From contig JAPOIM010000040.1 in NCBI GenBank assembly GCA_029978905.1, forward strand, positions 1 to 41,752: a stretch of 41,752 bases of DNA, written 5' to 3'. The notes under the pieces were generated by a model that saw only the letters and a list, made by a program, of their open reading frames with translations, did not search any database and was not told the DNA's origin. Position 1 is the first letter of the stretch, and each line of letters starts with the position of its first letter. The position numbers and the translations under genes are program-made. Below are positions 31,689 to 41,101 of the stretch, piece after piece. Source of the DNA: Planctomycetota bacterium. Its GTDB lineage: Bacteria; Planctomycetota; Planctomycetia; Pirellulales; UBA1268.

Positions 31689-32234
31689 TTAGGCACCAAC
31701 GTAGGTGACGCAGATGTCACCGGAGTGCTTGAAGCGGACGATCACCGACACGCCGCAGCACCAGTCGTAGCGAACCTGACCCTTGCCGATCAGCGTGCAA
31801 CGGGCCTTCTCAGCGGGGCAGCCTTCGCAGCAGCAGGGGAGGCAAACCGGCACGCACACGGTGCAGCAGGTCTCGGGGCTCGTCACGTGGAGGACCGTCT
31901 CGTAGGTCGCCTTCTCGCAGCAGCCACGGTTGCGGTGGTGACCGCAGCGGTGGTGATACGTGATGCAGGGATTCGTCGGGCAGCACGAAGCAGCTGCACA
32001 GCAGGTCGGCTCAGCGGCACAGCACGTGGGCTCTGCGGCACAGACTGGCTCTGCGGCACAGCAGGTTGGCTCAGCAGGAGCACAGCAGCTGGGCTCGACG
32101 GCACAACAGGTGGGCTCAGCAGCACAGCTTGGCTCGCAGCTGCGCTTGTGGTGGAAAAGGCCGGCGGTGGCGCTGGTGGCCATGACGGCGGTGAGAACAA
32201 GAGCAGCAATGCTGCTGGTCACGAAACGGGACAT
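31689..32234 (-). CDS. Secreted Cys-rich 'CCAAEPTCC'-repeat protein
   Basis: The 181-residue protein has a signal peptide (MSRFVTSSIAALVLTAVMAT, cut near SATAG). A cysteine-rich repeat region follows, built of 6-8 residue units EPTCCAAEP with variants (about residues 30-80). After a His-rich stretch (YHHRCGHHRNRGCC) come CTVCVPVCLPCCCEGCP and a C-terminal segment of beta character (VSVIVRFKHSGDICVTYVGA). About a quarter of the central residues are Cys. Such proteins recur in Pirellulales and are presumed exported, perhaps cross-linked by disulfides or metal-binding; no function is established. An excellent AGGAGG site 6 bases before the ATG at 32234 and a strong terminator suggest high expression. 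Confidence 0.88.
   Translation of the reverse strand: MSRFVTSSIAALVLTAVMATSATAGLFHHKRSCEPSCAAEPTCCAVEPSCCAPAEPTCCAAEPVCAAEPTCCAAEPTCCAAASCCPTNPCITYHHRCGHHRNRGCCEKATYETVLHVTSPETCCTVCVPVCLPCCCEGCPAEKARCTLIGKGQVRYDWCCGVSVIVRFKHSGDICVTYVGA
31997..32142 (-). repeat. Tandem ~21-base repeats coding CCAAEPT units
   Basis: About seven degenerate copies of a 21-base unit (CACAGCAGGTTGGCTCAGCGG on the plus strand) lie head to tail, with some copies shortened or with 3-6 added bases. They code for the CCAAEPT repeats of the Cys-rich protein. Such arrays can expand or contract by slippage. Confidence 0.8.
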
Positions 32235-32429
32235 GAACTGCCTCCTTGGCAAAGAACTGACATGGGAACGCAAACGTGGCGAGCGTTTGGGGCTGGAGGC
32301 ATCGTGCCTCCTCGCCACGCAACTCTGGCACACGTCGTGCGCATGTCAAAACGTGCCGGTCGCGAGTTCTTGTCTGAAGGCGGTAAAGAAACCTGCGGCG
32401 TAGAACGGAGCGACTGCGTCAGCGTGCCG

Positions 32430-32450
32430 GTCACGGCCCTAGGCCGTGAC
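32430..32450. terminator. Hairpin just after carA stop
   Basis: GTCACGGCC (32430-32438) and GGCCGTGAC (32442-32450) form a perfect 9-base stem with a 3-base loop, 8 bases beyond the carA stop on the minus strand. There is no T-run, so it may be a weak terminator or an mRNA-end stabilising hairpin. Confidence 0.45.
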
Positions 32451-32458
32451 GAGTGGGC

Positions 32459-33643
32459 TCAGACCGCGTCGAGCATGCTGCGAAAGCGGTCGAAGAGATA
32501 CGCCGAGTCGTGAGGGCCAGCAGCGGCCTCGGGATGGTATTGCACGCTCGCGGCAGGCAGTGTGCGGTGCCGCAGCCCTTCGATCGTGCCATCGTTGAGA
32601 TTGCGATGGGTGACTTCGAGGTCTGCCGGGAGGGTCTCTTCGTCGACGGCAAAGCCGTGGTTTTGCGAGGTGATCTCCACCGTTCCGGTGGTGAGGTCCA
32701 TCACCGGCTGGTTGCCACCGCGATGCCCAAACTTCAACTTGAAGGTCTTTGCACCACAGGCCTGAGCGAGGAGTTGGTGCCCGAGGCAGATGCCGAAGAT
32801 CGGAAGTTTACCCACGAGACCACGGACGGTCTCGACCGCGTACGTGAGCGGTTCCGGGTCGCCCGGACCGTTGGAGAGAAACACGCCATCGGGAGACAGA
32901 GCGAGCACCTCCTCGGCGGAGGCACTGCCGGGAAGCACGGTGACACGGCAGTTCTGGCTCGCCAGGTGGCGGGCAATGTTCCACTTCATGCCGTAATCGA
33001 GAGCAACGACATGCTTGAGCGGTTTGTCGGCGCGAGCAGGGGGGAGGTCGCCTCCGACGCTCGGTTGCGGAAGTGGTTCTGCCCACGCATCAAGCCGCTC
33101 TTCCCACTCGCGTGCGGCGTCGGGCATCACTTCTTGCACCATGTCGCGACCAACAAGCGATTCCGCCTTGGCGGCCATGGCGACGAGTTGCTCGTGGTCC
33201 AGAATCTCGCTCGAGAGCACGCCAGTCATCACGCCCTGGGACCGAAGCTTGCGGACGAGGGCACGCGTGTCGATTCCTTGGATGCCAACCACGCCCGCAG
33301 CCGCGAGGTAGTCGTGGAGTGTCCCGGTCGCGGTAAAGTTGCTGGCAATCCGGCTTGCTGAGCGAACAACAAAGCCCGACATCTGCAGCCGGCCGCTCTC
33401 CACGTCGTCCTGATTGATGCCGTAGTTGCCGATCTCCGCGGCGGTCATCGTGAGGATCTGGCCGCGATAACTCGGATCGGTGAGGATCTCCTGATACCCG
33501 GTCATCGAGGTGTTGAAACAGACCTCTCCTGAGACCGTGCCGGTGGCACCGAATGCTTCACCGACGTACACCGTGCCGTCTTCGAGGGCGAGGGCCGCTG
33601 CTGCCACCTTGGTTGCAACCTCCGGGGAAGGGGATCTCATCAT
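32459..33643 (-). CDS. carA: Carbamoyl-phosphate synthase small subunit
   Basis: CarA is the glutamine amidotransferase subunit that feeds ammonia to CarB for arginine and pyrimidine synthesis. The N-terminal domain starts [19 protein letters not shown] and contains [20 protein letters not shown]. The class I amidotransferase domain contains the nucleophile in [13 protein letters not shown], preceded by SNGPGDP, and the His-Glu pair near [14 protein letters not shown]. Length is 394 residues from the ATG at 33643; the frame extends farther upstream without homology, and an ATG directly after it is equally possible. GGTGG lies just upstream. carB is not in the window. The serpin gene precedes it by 103 bases. 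Confidence 0.95.
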   Translation of the reverse strand: MMRSPSPEVATKVAAAALALEDGTVYVGEAFGATGTVSGEVCFNTSMTGYQEILTDPSYRGQILTMTAAEIGNYGINQDDVESGRLQMSGFVVRSASRIASNFTATGTLHDYLAAAGVVGIQGIDTRALVRKLRSQGVMTGVLSSEILDHEQLVAMAAKAESLVGRDMVQEVMPDAAREWEERLDAWAEPLPQPSVGGDLPPARADKPLKHVVALDYGMKWNIARHLASQNCRVTVLPGSASAEEVLALSPDGVFLSNGPGDPEPLTYAVETVRGLVGKLPIFGICLGHQLLAQACGAKTFKLKFGHRGGNQPVMDLTTGTVEITSQNHGFAVDEETLPADLEVTHRNLNDGTIEGLRHRTLPAASVQYHPEAAAGPHDSAYLFDRFRSMLDAV

Positions 33644-33689
33644 CCACCGCGAAACCCCATCGTATCGAAACCGGCTCTGCTCGGTAGGG

Positions 33690-33710
33690 TGCCCCAGCGA
33701 ATGCGGGGCA
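33690..33710. terminator. Weak hairpin between serpin and carA
   Basis: TGCCCC (33690-33695) pairs with GGGGCA (33705-33710) around a 9-base loop, 37 bases after the serpin stop on the minus strand. There is no T-run. A terminator or a carA leader structure are both possible. Confidence 0.25.
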
Positions 33711-33746
33711 GGCGGGCCTTCTGGCGTCGGCCGATCCGCCGATGCC

Positions 33747-35003
33747 TTAGCCCCGGGGGTCGGCCACCACGCCCGCAAAGAGCATGCTGCCGGTGCGGGT
33801 GTCGATGACGGTCCACAGGAAGGGGCGGTCGGCCTTGATCTCCAGCGGCTCGGAGGGGGGCAGGGCGCTCCGCACGCCGATCACGACTCCGGTCGCGGCG
33901 GCAGCTTCAGTGCCCTCTTCGCTGACCTCCACGAAGCCTTCATGAACCACGTCGGACACAAAGAGGTCGCGCGTGCCGTCGATCCCTGAAAAGTCGGCCT
34001 GCGAGGCATCGAAGGCTTGCTGCATGCCGAGTTCTGAGAGAGCCTTCTTGAGTGAGAGCGGCTTGCGTGCCGTCCATTTCGGGAGCGCCAGCCGCACCGA
34101 CTGCCGCCGCAAGCCGCCGCCTGTCCGCAGCGACGAGAGCCAGTCGCCGTCAAGCTGGGCGAGCACGTTCTCCACGCCGTCACTCGCGTCTGGGTCAGGA
34201 GCATCCGGCACGAGGATCACCATCGCCAGCCGCCCCCCGGCGTATGGGATTTCGCAGGCCAGCATCTCCGAGCCCTCGCTGCCGGCCCGTCCGGCTCGCA
34301 AGGTGTCGGCACGGTGCATGAAAGGCACTTTGATCTGGACGCCCTCGCCAAGATCGAAGTGTTCGTCGCGTGTCAGCGATTCGTCAAAGGGAGCCTGCCA
34401 GTCAGCCTTCATAAACACGGCGTTGGTCAACACGAGCCGCGTCAGGGGCGTGATCGATCCTGAGGGGAGGAGGTCGGTGATCCGGTCGTTGGTATGGTCG
34501 GCAATCCAGCCGTTGATCTTTCCTCTCGCGGCTTCAGGGGCGGCCGCAAAGTCGAGAACTCCCGCATTGGCGGCATGCTTTGTTTCGAGCAGCGAGGTGA
34601 AGGTGTTGGCAACAGACTTGCCTTGCTGAAGCCAGAGTCGATTGGCGATCGCCAGGCGGATCTGGTCGCTGCGAAGCTCGTCAAACGCCTTCCGCATTTC
34701 CGCGGAGGCGTCACCTATCAGTTGGGGATCGTTCGGCATCCCCAGCACACCGGCGATTTCGGCGGCGGTGGTGCTCGAGGCACCTGCATGGGTCATGGCG
34801 AGGGCTTGCCAGACGCTCACTGGCGACACAATCGCATTCCCGTCGCCCGAGCGAGCCACGAGTTGCCAGCCGAGATGGCTGACGGCTTGAGCGGCGGTCT
34901 CGGTTGTGATCACGTTGTCGGCTCGTTCGCTCGCGGCACCCACACTCACCATGCTTCCCAGCATGGTCGCACAGAACAGTCGACAAAGGAAAGCAACTCG
35001 CAT
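33747..35003 (-). CDS. Secreted serpin (serine protease inhibitor)
   Basis: Serpins trap serine or cysteine proteases by cleavage of a reactive loop and a large conformational change. The 418-residue protein has a signal peptide ([20 protein letters not shown], cut near GAASE). The serpin core follows, with [51 protein letters not shown] and the C-terminal [20 protein letters not shown]. The hinge is inhibitor-like: [15 protein letters not shown] with small residues at P12-P9. Counting from the P17 Glu gives Arg as P1 and Ser as P1' (GVRSALPP), so a trypsin-like protease is the predicted target. The ATG at 35003 is preceded by GAGGGAC. Probably exported and protective against external proteases. 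Confidence 0.92.
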   Translation of the reverse strand: MRVAFLCRLFCATMLGSMVSVGAASERADNVITTETAAQAVSHLGWQLVARSGDGNAIVSPVSVWQALAMTHAGASSTTAAEIAGVLGMPNDPQLIGDASAEMRKAFDELRSDQIRLAIANRLWLQQGKSVANTFTSLLETKHAANAGVLDFAAAPEAARGKINGWIADHTNDRITDLLPSGSITPLTRLVLTNAVFMKADWQAPFDESLTRDEHFDLGEGVQIKVPFMHRADTLRAGRAGSEGSEMLACEIPYAGGRLAMVILVPDAPDPDASDGVENVLAQLDGDWLSSLRTGGGLRRQSVRLALPKWTARKPLSLKKALSELGMQQAFDASQADFSGIDGTRDLFVSDVVHEGFVEVSEEGTEAAAATGVVIGVRSALPPSEPLEIKADRPFLWTVIDTRTGSMLFAGVVADPRG

Positions 35004-35072
35004 GGCATGTCCCTCGCGGATCAAGAGAGGCGGCTTCGTTTGGTCGGCAGAACGTCGCAGGAGAGCTCGGGC

Positions 35073-37262
35073 TCACTCGATCTCAATCGAGATGAGGTAG
35101 GCATCGAGAGCCATCTGGGCCTCGTGCTCCTGCTCCATCCGCATCGCAATCTGCTCGCGAAGGTCTTCGATGCGAGTTTCCTGCTCATCGAACTTCTGCA
35201 CGTAGCGCGTGTAGAGGTCGCTGTTGCGGTCGATGCGTCCCATGTTGTCGCGGATCCGCGTCTGCTCTTCGCCGATGGCAGCGATCTCGCGTTCGCGGTC
35301 CTGTCGCTCACGGGCGAGCAAGGCGATGGCCTGTTTCTTGGCCACGACCTCCTGGAGAGCCTCCTTCACTGCGGGGCTCACTTCTTCGGCGCGGATGTAG
35401 AGGGCGATCGCATCATCGTTGAAGTTGGTGATTGCGAAGCTGCGGTGAACGATCTGTTCTTCCGCGACCGTCAGGCTGGCGGGTTCCCCAGGCTTTGCGT
35501 TCACGATGAAGCGGTAGCGGTCGCGGGTGGTTTCATCGGGCTTGGCAGGGGCTGTCAGCGCCCAGGCGGGTTCGAGGGGATGCTCAACGAGCACGTTGAC
35601 GTCGTCGTCACTGGAGTTGCGGACGTCGTACACCTTTTTTCGCGTGAGTTTGCGGGTCTCAATCAGTGTGCCCTTGGAAAGTTTGACCGCCGTGAGCAGC
35701 TCAGGGGCAAACTCACTCCGCGGAGCGACTTCGACATCGAGTTCCACCGCATAGGTCATCAGCCGTGAACTCTCCGGCGGAAGGTCTTCGATGCGGGCGT
35801 CGCCGGCGTAGGCGTCTGCCTCAAAAACGGTCAGCGGGCCCTGCATCAGGTTGAGCCCTGTTGTGTTCTTCAGACGCACGCCCGAGAGGGGGTGCTTGGC
35901 GAGGACCTGCTCGTCGTAGACCGCGAGTTTTTCAACCTCGGCGGCTCCCGAAACGATCGGAAGCATGGCAGACTGTTGGCGTGCGAGGGTCACCGGTTCG
36001 GTGATCGCGTAGCGGAAGAGTTCGCCCAGGTCGCCCCCTTCAGCGAGGCTCCGCGTGGCCGCCGCGGCTTCGCTCAGCGAGAGTCCTCGCCCGCGTGCCA
36101 TCGCCTTGCCCGCAACGACGCCTGGGGCCGCTGCAGAAGGAGGAGGCATGCCGCCCATTCCTCCTCCCATGCCCCCCATGCCGGCGGCGTCCATCGCGAG
36201 CATCGCCTCGGCTTGGGGTTCTCCGCGGGCCATCCGCCGCGCGAGAAACTCTTCTTCGCTGGCCAGCATGTCCTGCCCGTAGACCTGGGGCAGGAGCGAC
36301 GCGTAGACCTCGGGCTGCACCTCAGGCCGGGGCACATACAGCGGCTGATAGAGATCCATCACAAAGGAGATTGGTCGTCCGCTCACGAGCGTGAGGTCGA
36401 CGCCATCCCAGTCGTGATCGGTGGTGTTTTCCACGATGGCCCAGCCTTGCAAAAAGGCCTTCCCATCCTCGTCGATCACAAGCCGATAGCTCGTCTTCCA
36501 GAGCGGCATTTCCTGCACGTAGCCAATGCGAACATCGCGTCGACCCTCGCCAGGGAAGCGGATCGTGACCTGCTTCTTGTCGCTGTCGTGCGCCGAGGCC
36601 AAGACGGCGAGCGCCTTCTCAAGCTCCTTTTGCAGTTCCGCATCGACGAGTCGAATGCGGGTGACTGTTTCAAGAGCGATGGTGCGGAGCCCATCGTCGG
36701 CGAGGACGGTGATGTATTCCTTTTCCACGGGGGGGCGGTCGTCGGCCGTGGGCACGAGCCGCTTCTCCACACCGAGGATCGTGCCCGTCACGGGGCTCGC
36801 GGCCTGGAGTTCGACCCGCTCCCCGCGAAGCCGTCCCAAGAGCGTGCCGATCGACGGGTCGTCGGTCAGGTCGATCGCGAACGAGGCGAGTGTTTTGGTG
36901 ATGGGATCACGTGAGGCATAACTCACGGTTGGTGCCGACGCTCCACCACCAAGGTCCTGCACCACCATGCTCTTGAGGAGGTCGTTGATCTCGTCGGTCT
37001 GGAAGTCGAGTTGCACCGTCGTGGAGCCGTCGACTTCGCCACCATGCTGGAAGTAGCCCACACCGGAGGTGAAGATCACCACCTTCTCGAGCGGAACGGC
37101 GTCCCGGCCGATTTCCGCTGCGACCAGGGGAGTCGCCCCCATGCCGACGGCCTGGGCAAGGGGCAGGGCGATCGCGAGGGCCATCGACGACATGCCTGTG
37201 GCCAACTCCCAAGCTCGTAGGGCCGAGAAACGCGGCGAAAGACGGGCAATCAACGGCATCAT
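35073..37262 (-). CDS. Exported DUF4139-domain protein with C-terminal coiled coil
   Basis: The 729-residue protein begins with an N-terminal hydrophobic segment (MSSMALAIALPLAQAVGMG), probably a signal peptide or anchor. The mucoidy-type DUF4139 region then starts VPLEKVVIFTSGVGYFQHGG and continues through LWKTSYRLVIDEDGKAFLQGWAIVENTT. A Gly/Met/Pro-rich linker (about residues 375-395, GMGGMGGGMGGMPPP) interrupts the middle. The C-terminal ~130 residues are helical and charged (ALLARERQDREREIAAIGEE, RIDRNSDLYTRYVQKFDEQE), a likely coiled coil. No biochemical role is known for the family. A GAGGAG site 5 bases before the ATG at 37262 supports the start. It lies between the serpin and mutY genes on the same strand. 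Confidence 0.85.
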   Translation of the reverse strand: MMPLIARLSPRFSALRAWELATGMSSMALAIALPLAQAVGMGATPLVAAEIGRDAVPLEKVVIFTSGVGYFQHGGEVDGSTTVQLDFQTDEINDLLKSMVVQDLGGGASAPTVSYASRDPITKTLASFAIDLTDDPSIGTLLGRLRGERVELQAASPVTGTILGVEKRLVPTADDRPPVEKEYITVLADDGLRTIALETVTRIRLVDAELQKELEKALAVLASAHDSDKKQVTIRFPGEGRRDVRIGYVQEMPLWKTSYRLVIDEDGKAFLQGWAIVENTTDHDWDGVDLTLVSGRPISFVMDLYQPLYVPRPEVQPEVYASLLPQVYGQDMLASEEEFLARRMARGEPQAEAMLAMDAAGMGGMGGGMGGMPPPSAAAPGVVAGKAMARGRGLSLSEAAAATRSLAEGGDLGELFRYAITEPVTLARQQSAMLPIVSGAAEVEKLAVYDEQVLAKHPLSGVRLKNTTGLNLMQGPLTVFEADAYAGDARIEDLPPESSRLMTYAVELDVEVAPRSEFAPELLTAVKLSKGTLIETRKLTRKKVYDVRNSSDDDVNVLVEHPLEPAWALTAPAKPDETTRDRYRFIVNAKPGEPASLTVAEEQIVHRSFAITNFNDDAIALYIRAEEVSPAVKEALQEVVAKKQAIALLARERQDREREIAAIGEEQTRIRDNMGRIDRNSDLYTRYVQKFDEQETRIEDLREQIAMRMEQEHEAQMALDAYLISIEIE

Positions 37263-37388
37263 CAGAACTCCTCGGCAGGATCACGTGCGGCGGGCAGACG
37301 CGGAAACGGGTTCGACCCGGACTGGCAGGTAAGACGCACCTCACCAGAGAAAGGTTCCCTCCGAAGCTCGTCGCACGCAAATCGGGCC

Positions 37389-38528
37389 TCAGGACTGCCG
37401 AGCCCGCAACGGCACCACCAGCTCGGCGATCCGGCGGGCCGGAGAGGGCATTGCAAGCTGCGCGAGGCGAGAAAGAGGGTGCCACTTCACTGCCGCCGGC
37501 TCCTTCGCAAAGGCCGGAAATGCTCGGTCGACCACAGTGGGGCGCTCGGTCGCCACCTGCACCACGTCCACCCGGACCCGGTGGTGGGTCACGCCATAGC
37601 GGACCTCGCCCAGCAACCGACCTTCCCGTCGAGCAACGCGGAGCAGCGGGCCCAGCGGGGGGGCCGCACGCGGAAAATCCCAGAGGCCCGTCCACCACTC
37701 GCCGTCGCCACGCTGCACCAGGAGCACCCGTGTGCCATCGGTGATCACGAGCGCGACCTCGTCGAGGGCCACGCTCGCACGGGGTTTGGCCATGCGCGGC
37801 AGTTCGTCGGTGCGGCCGTCGTGAAACGCGGTGCAGGCGGTGGCCAGCGGACAGGCGTGACAGGATGGGGCGGTAGGCCGGCAGACCATCGCCCCCAGGT
37901 CCATCAGCGCCTGGTTGAACAGGCCCGCACCCTGTTTGGGGACGAGGTTCCGCGCAATCTCCCACAGAGGGAGATCTGTGCTCGAGCCTGAGAGCGGTTG
38001 GTCGTAGCCGACGAGCCGCGCGAGGACCCGCCGTGAGTTCGCCTCGATGATCGGCTCCGAACGCTCGAACGCGATGGAGGCAATCGCCGACGCGGTGTAG
38101 CGACCGATGCCGGGCAGGGCCGAGAGCTCGTCCACCGTGTTGGGAAAATGCCCTGCGTGCTGCGAGACGATCTGCTTGGCACATGCGTGCAGTTGACGGG
38201 CCCGCCGGTAGTAGCCAAGACCCTGCCAGGCCGAGAGTACCTCCGCTTCGGTGGCCGCCGCGAGGGCATGCACATCTGGGAACGTGGCCAGGAACCGCAC
38301 GAAGTAGTCGCACACACGTTCCACCTGTGTCTGCTGAAGCATCACTTCGCTGAGCCAGACGCGGTAGGGCTCACGGTTCCTTCGCCATGGCAGGTCCCGT
38401 CCGTGACGATCGAACCAGGCGAGGAGCCGCCGAGTGACCGTGCGCTGCCGCGTCGCGGCCAGCACGAAGCCTTCTACGGAAGCCGTGCGAGCGGCGTCGC
38501 TTGGGGCCGCCTTTGTCTTTTTCGCCAC
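37389..38528 (-). CDS. mutY: A/G-specific adenine glycosylase
   Basis: MutY removes adenine mispaired with 8-oxoguanine. The 379-residue protein has the HhH-GPD glycosylase domain: DLPWRRNREPYRVWLSEVMLQQTQVERV contains the catalytic Glu, and the helix-hairpin-helix with the catalytic Asp region is ALPGIGRYTASAIASI. The Fe-S loop is CRPTAPSCHACPLATAC (Cx6Cx2Cx5C). The C-terminal NUDIX-like 8-oxoG recognition domain (ALVITDGTRVLLVQRGDGEWWTGLWDFPR) is present. I start at the GTG at 38528, with GGAG 8 bases upstream; the open frame continues beyond this over the start of the divergent TPR gene. Confidence 0.93.
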   Translation of the reverse strand: MAKKTKAAPSDAARTASVEGFVLAATRQRTVTRRLLAWFDRHGRDLPWRRNREPYRVWLSEVMLQQTQVERVCDYFVRFLATFPDVHALAAATEAEVLSAWQGLGYYRRARQLHACAKQIVSQHAGHFPNTVDELSALPGIGRYTASAIASIAFERSEPIIEANSRRVLARLVGYDQPLSGSSTDLPLWEIARNLVPKQGAGLFNQALMDLGAMVCRPTAPSCHACPLATACTAFHDGRTDELPRMAKPRASVALDEVALVITDGTRVLLVQRGDGEWWTGLWDFPRAAPPLGPLLRVARREGRLLGEVRYGVTHHRVRVDVVQVATERPTVVDRAFPAFAKEPAAVKWHPLSRLAQLAMPSPARRIAELVVPLRARQS

Positions 38529-38643
38529 GCCGCCCACTCCTGTCACCGGTCCGTTTCCGCAGGAATCTGCATCAAGGGAAGCGGCAAAACTCAGCCCACC
38601 CCTTGCAATCGGCGGGCATGTCGGGTCCAAAACCAAGGAGTTT

Positions 38644-38660
38644 ACCGGCCTGACGCCGGT
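38644..38660. repeat. Small palindrome upstream of the TPR-like gene
   Basis: ACCGGC-CTGAC-GCCGGT forms a perfect 6-base stem with a 5-base loop, 19 bases before the ATG at 38680. It shares the CCGGC-nTGAn-GCCGG layout with the palindrome before phoH, also just upstream of a start codon. Confidence 0.45.
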
Positions 38661-38679
38661 GCCCAACGAGGCTTGCCCC

Positions 38680-39312
38680 ATGCCGGACCAACCGCAGAAA
38701 TCCCACTCCGCTCGAGACCAGGCCCGTGGCCCGGCCGCGAAGCCGTCAGCGTCTTCAGGGAAAAAGTCGCCCAAGGGGAAGAAAGCGATGCCAGGGCGTC
38801 GTGGGGATCGGCTCAGCCTCTGCCGCCGTGAGCAGCCTGGAACGGGTCCTGTGTGGGAACTGATTCCGCCGCGGTGTAGCCGTCAGCGAAAGGAAGATCT
38901 CGAAGAGGTCGAGGCGATGTTGGCGGGAGGCGAGGCGGAGATTGCTCGCGAAGAGCTGATCTGGCTTCTCTCGGAGTGCCCCGACTTTTTGGAAGCCCAT
39001 GTGCAGTTGGGGCTGATTGCGCTTGAGGAGGATGACGCCAAACTCGCACGCGGGCACTTCGGTCGCGCCTACGAACTTGTGCTGCGAACCCTGGAAGCGG
39101 CAGGAGCCTCCGGCCTCATGCCGTACGCCTTGGAGGCGAATCGGGTGTTTTTCGAAGCCGCCAAGGGGCTCGCCCACACGCTCCTGGCAACTGGTAAGCG
39201 AAAGATGGCCCTTGATGTGCTGCGTCGCACGACCCAACTCGATCCGGCCGATACACTGGGGATTCGCGGGATGATGGAGTCGCCGGGCTCGGATGGCGGC
39301 TGCGGCGGGTGA
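38680..39312 (+). CDS. Small TPR-like protein
   Basis: The 210-residue protein has a Lys/Pro/Ser-rich N-terminus (KSHSARDQARGPAAKPSASS, GKKSPKGKK). A conserved-looking WELIPPRC segment follows, then about three helical TPR-type repeats: DLEEVEAMLAGGEAEIAREE, HVQLGLIALEEDDAKLARGH, ANRVFFEAAKGLAHTLLATG and KRKMALDVLRRTTQLDPADT. TPR units usually bind protein partners. A tail of Gly/Asp (GSDGGCGG) ends it. The ATG at 38680 has a GAGG site 8 bases upstream. No specific function can be assigned. It precedes tmk by 55 bases. Confidence 0.78.
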   Translation: MPDQPQKSHSARDQARGPAAKPSASSGKKSPKGKKAMPGRRGDRLSLCRREQPGTGPVWELIPPRCSRQRKEDLEEVEAMLAGGEAEIAREELIWLLSECPDFLEAHVQLGLIALEEDDAKLARGHFGRAYELVLRTLEAAGASGLMPYALEANRVFFEAAKGLAHTLLATGKRKMALDVLRRTTQLDPADTLGIRGMMESPGSDGGCGG

Positions 39313-39367
39313 TCGCTGCGGCGGACACTGTCCTACCGGTGTTGTGAAACGTTTTCTCGCCCCCGTC

Positions 39368-40039
39368 ATGCTGCTCGCTGAGGACCATCCCGTGGCTGCC
39401 AGGTTTCTCACGCTTGAGGGCATCGATGGGTCGGGCAAGTCGTCGCAGCTTTCCTTGCTGGCAGACTGGCTGCGAAGCCTCGGCCTGGATGTGGTGACCT
39501 GCCGAGATCCCGGAGCAACTGCTGCAGGCGATGCGGTGCGCAACATCCTGCTGCATCGAGAAGAGATTCCTCTCGCCGCGACCACCGAAATGTTTCTCTA
39601 CATGGCCGCCCGTGCACAGCTGGTCGCGGAGGTTATCCGGCCAGCACTGAGCCGAGGGGCGTGGGTGGTGAGCGATCGCTTCCTGCTCTCGAACATCGTG
39701 TATCAGGGGTATGCCGGAGGACTCGATCCTGAGGTGGTTCGGCAGATCGGAGCCACGGCGACAGGCGGGCTCGCGCCGGATCTTGTGCTCTGGCTCGATG
39801 TCGACCTGGTGACCGCTGCGGCGCGGATGCAGCGAGACCTCGATCGCCTGGAGAGTCGTGGGGATTTGTTCCGCGAGCGGCTCCGCGCGGGCTACCGTGC
39901 GGAAGCGGCGGCCTCTCCGCAGCGGATCCGTGAGGTCGATGCCGTCGGAGAGCCTGGCGACGTGGCCCGCCGGCTGCAGGCTGCGGTACGGGCTGCGTTT
40001 GACGACCTTCCTTTAGAGGCCACCGGGTCAGAAGGGTGA
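39368..40039 (+). CDS. tmk: Thymidylate kinase
   Basis: Tmk phosphorylates dTMP to dTDP. The 223-residue product has the P-loop FLTLEGIDGSGKSSQ (about residues 13-27), the DR[FY] motif in VVSDRFLLSNIVYQGYAGGLD, and the nucleotide region LVLWLDVDLVTAAARM. The LID-type segment is RDLDRLESRGDLFRERLR. The start at 39368 matches family length; GTG 39344 or ATG 39293 (overlapping the upstream gene) are alternatives, none with a clear ribosome-binding site. It is followed 6 bases later by holB, the common tmk-holB pairing. Confidence 0.93.
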   Translation: MLLAEDHPVAARFLTLEGIDGSGKSSQLSLLADWLRSLGLDVVTCRDPGATAAGDAVRNILLHREEIPLAATTEMFLYMAARAQLVAEVIRPALSRGAWVVSDRFLLSNIVYQGYAGGLDPEVVRQIGATATGGLAPDLVLWLDVDLVTAAARMQRDLDRLESRGDLFRERLRAGYRAEAAASPQRIREVDAVGEPGDVARRLQAAVRAAFDDLPLEATGSEG

Positions 40040-40045
40040 GCGAAC

Positions 40046-41101
40046 ATGGCCTGGGAAGGGATCGAAGGGCACGATGAGATTGTCGCCGGCTTTGTCCGCG
40101 CGGCGGCCCGAGGGAGGGTGGCAGGGGCCTACCTCTTTCTTGGTGACGAGGGGGTTGGGAAGTCCACCTTCGCCCTGCGACTTGCTCGCGTGCTGACGTG
40201 TGAAGCTCCGGGCGAGGGGCTGACCGCCTGCGGTCGTTGTTCGTCCTGCATCCAGGCCATGGCAGGCAGCCATCCGGATATTGATGTGGTGGCCAAGCCC
40301 GAAGAGCGGGCCACGATCCCCCTCGAGGCTTTCATCGGCACGCCAGAGCATCGCATGCGGGAGGGGCTGTGCTGGCGGATTCTGCTACGCCCTGCGGTTG
40401 GCCAGCGAAAGGTCGCCATCATTCTCGATGCCGACGCCATCTCCGAAGAGGGCGCGAACTGCTTACTCAAGACCCTGGAAGAACCGCCCGACGCGGCGGT
40501 GCTGATCCTGGTGGGCACGGCCCTTGAGCGGCAGCTGCCAACGATTCGTTCCCGCTGCAAAGTGGTGCGGTTTCGTCCGTTGTCGCCGGAGGTGATTGCC
40601 CGCGTGTTGGACGCCGAGGGTTTGGGCGATCCGGCAACCCGCTCGCACGCAGCCGCTGCGGCGGCAGGCAGCCTTGCTCGAGCCAGGTTGCTCGTCGACG
40701 CGGAGGTGGCTGCGTTTCGACGCTCGCTCTTCAGCCTGCTTGCCAAACGGCCTTGCCGAGGCGTGGAGTTGGGGAGCGAAGTCACGGCCATGATGGAGGC
40801 GGCCGGCAAGGAGGCCGCGCGGCGAAGGCCGCGGTTCAAACTCGCACTCGAGTTGGCGATTGATTTCTACCGGGCAGGTCTCCGGTTCGCTGCCACAGGT
40901 CTCGAGGCGGATGACCCCACGCTTGCCAGCAGCGTGGCGTCCTGGCTTCGCACGGGCGGCACCTGGGAGCAAGCGAACGTCCATCTCCAGCACACCCTCG
41001 AGGCCCTTGAGGCGGTTGACCGCAATGCGCATCTCGGCATGCTGATCGACGCTTGGACGGCGTGCCTCGAGCAGCCACGCTTCGGGCTGACAACCACCTG
41101 A
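40046..41101 (+). CDS. holB: DNA polymerase III delta' subunit
   Basis: The delta' subunit is part of the clamp-loader complex. The 351-residue protein begins with MAWEGIEGHDEIVAGFVRAA, then Walker A LFLGDEGVGKSTFALR (about residues 30-45). The zinc-binding cysteines follow in LTCEA and ACGRCSSC (about C52, C62, C65, C68), then VAIILDADAISEEGANCLLKTLEEPP, and the arginine-finger region PTIRSRCKVVRFRPL. Walker A is intact, whereas delta' often lacks ATPase activity, so the name rests on genome context and the short C-terminus. It could also be called a DnaX-like small subunit. A standard ATG lies 6 bases after tmk. Confidence 0.9.
   Translation: MAWEGIEGHDEIVAGFVRAAARGRVAGAYLFLGDEGVGKSTFALRLARVLTCEAPGEGLTACGRCSSCIQAMAGSHPDIDVVAKPEERATIPLEAFIGTPEHRMREGLCWRILLRPAVGQRKVAIILDADAISEEGANCLLKTLEEPPDAAVLILVGTALERQLPTIRSRCKVVRFRPLSPEVIARVLDAEGLGDPATRSHAAAAAAGSLARARLLVDAEVAAFRRSLFSLLAKRPCRGVELGSEVTAMMEAAGKEAARRRPRFKLALELAIDFYRAGLRFAATGLEADDPTLASSVASWLRTGGTWEQANVHLQHTLEALEAVDRNAHLGMLIDAWTACLEQPRFGLTTT

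Noticed and set aside
31997-32142. Possible CRISPR array from short regular repeats
   Set aside because: The units are 21 bases with no distinct spacers and are in frame with the Cys-rich protein, so they are coding repeats.
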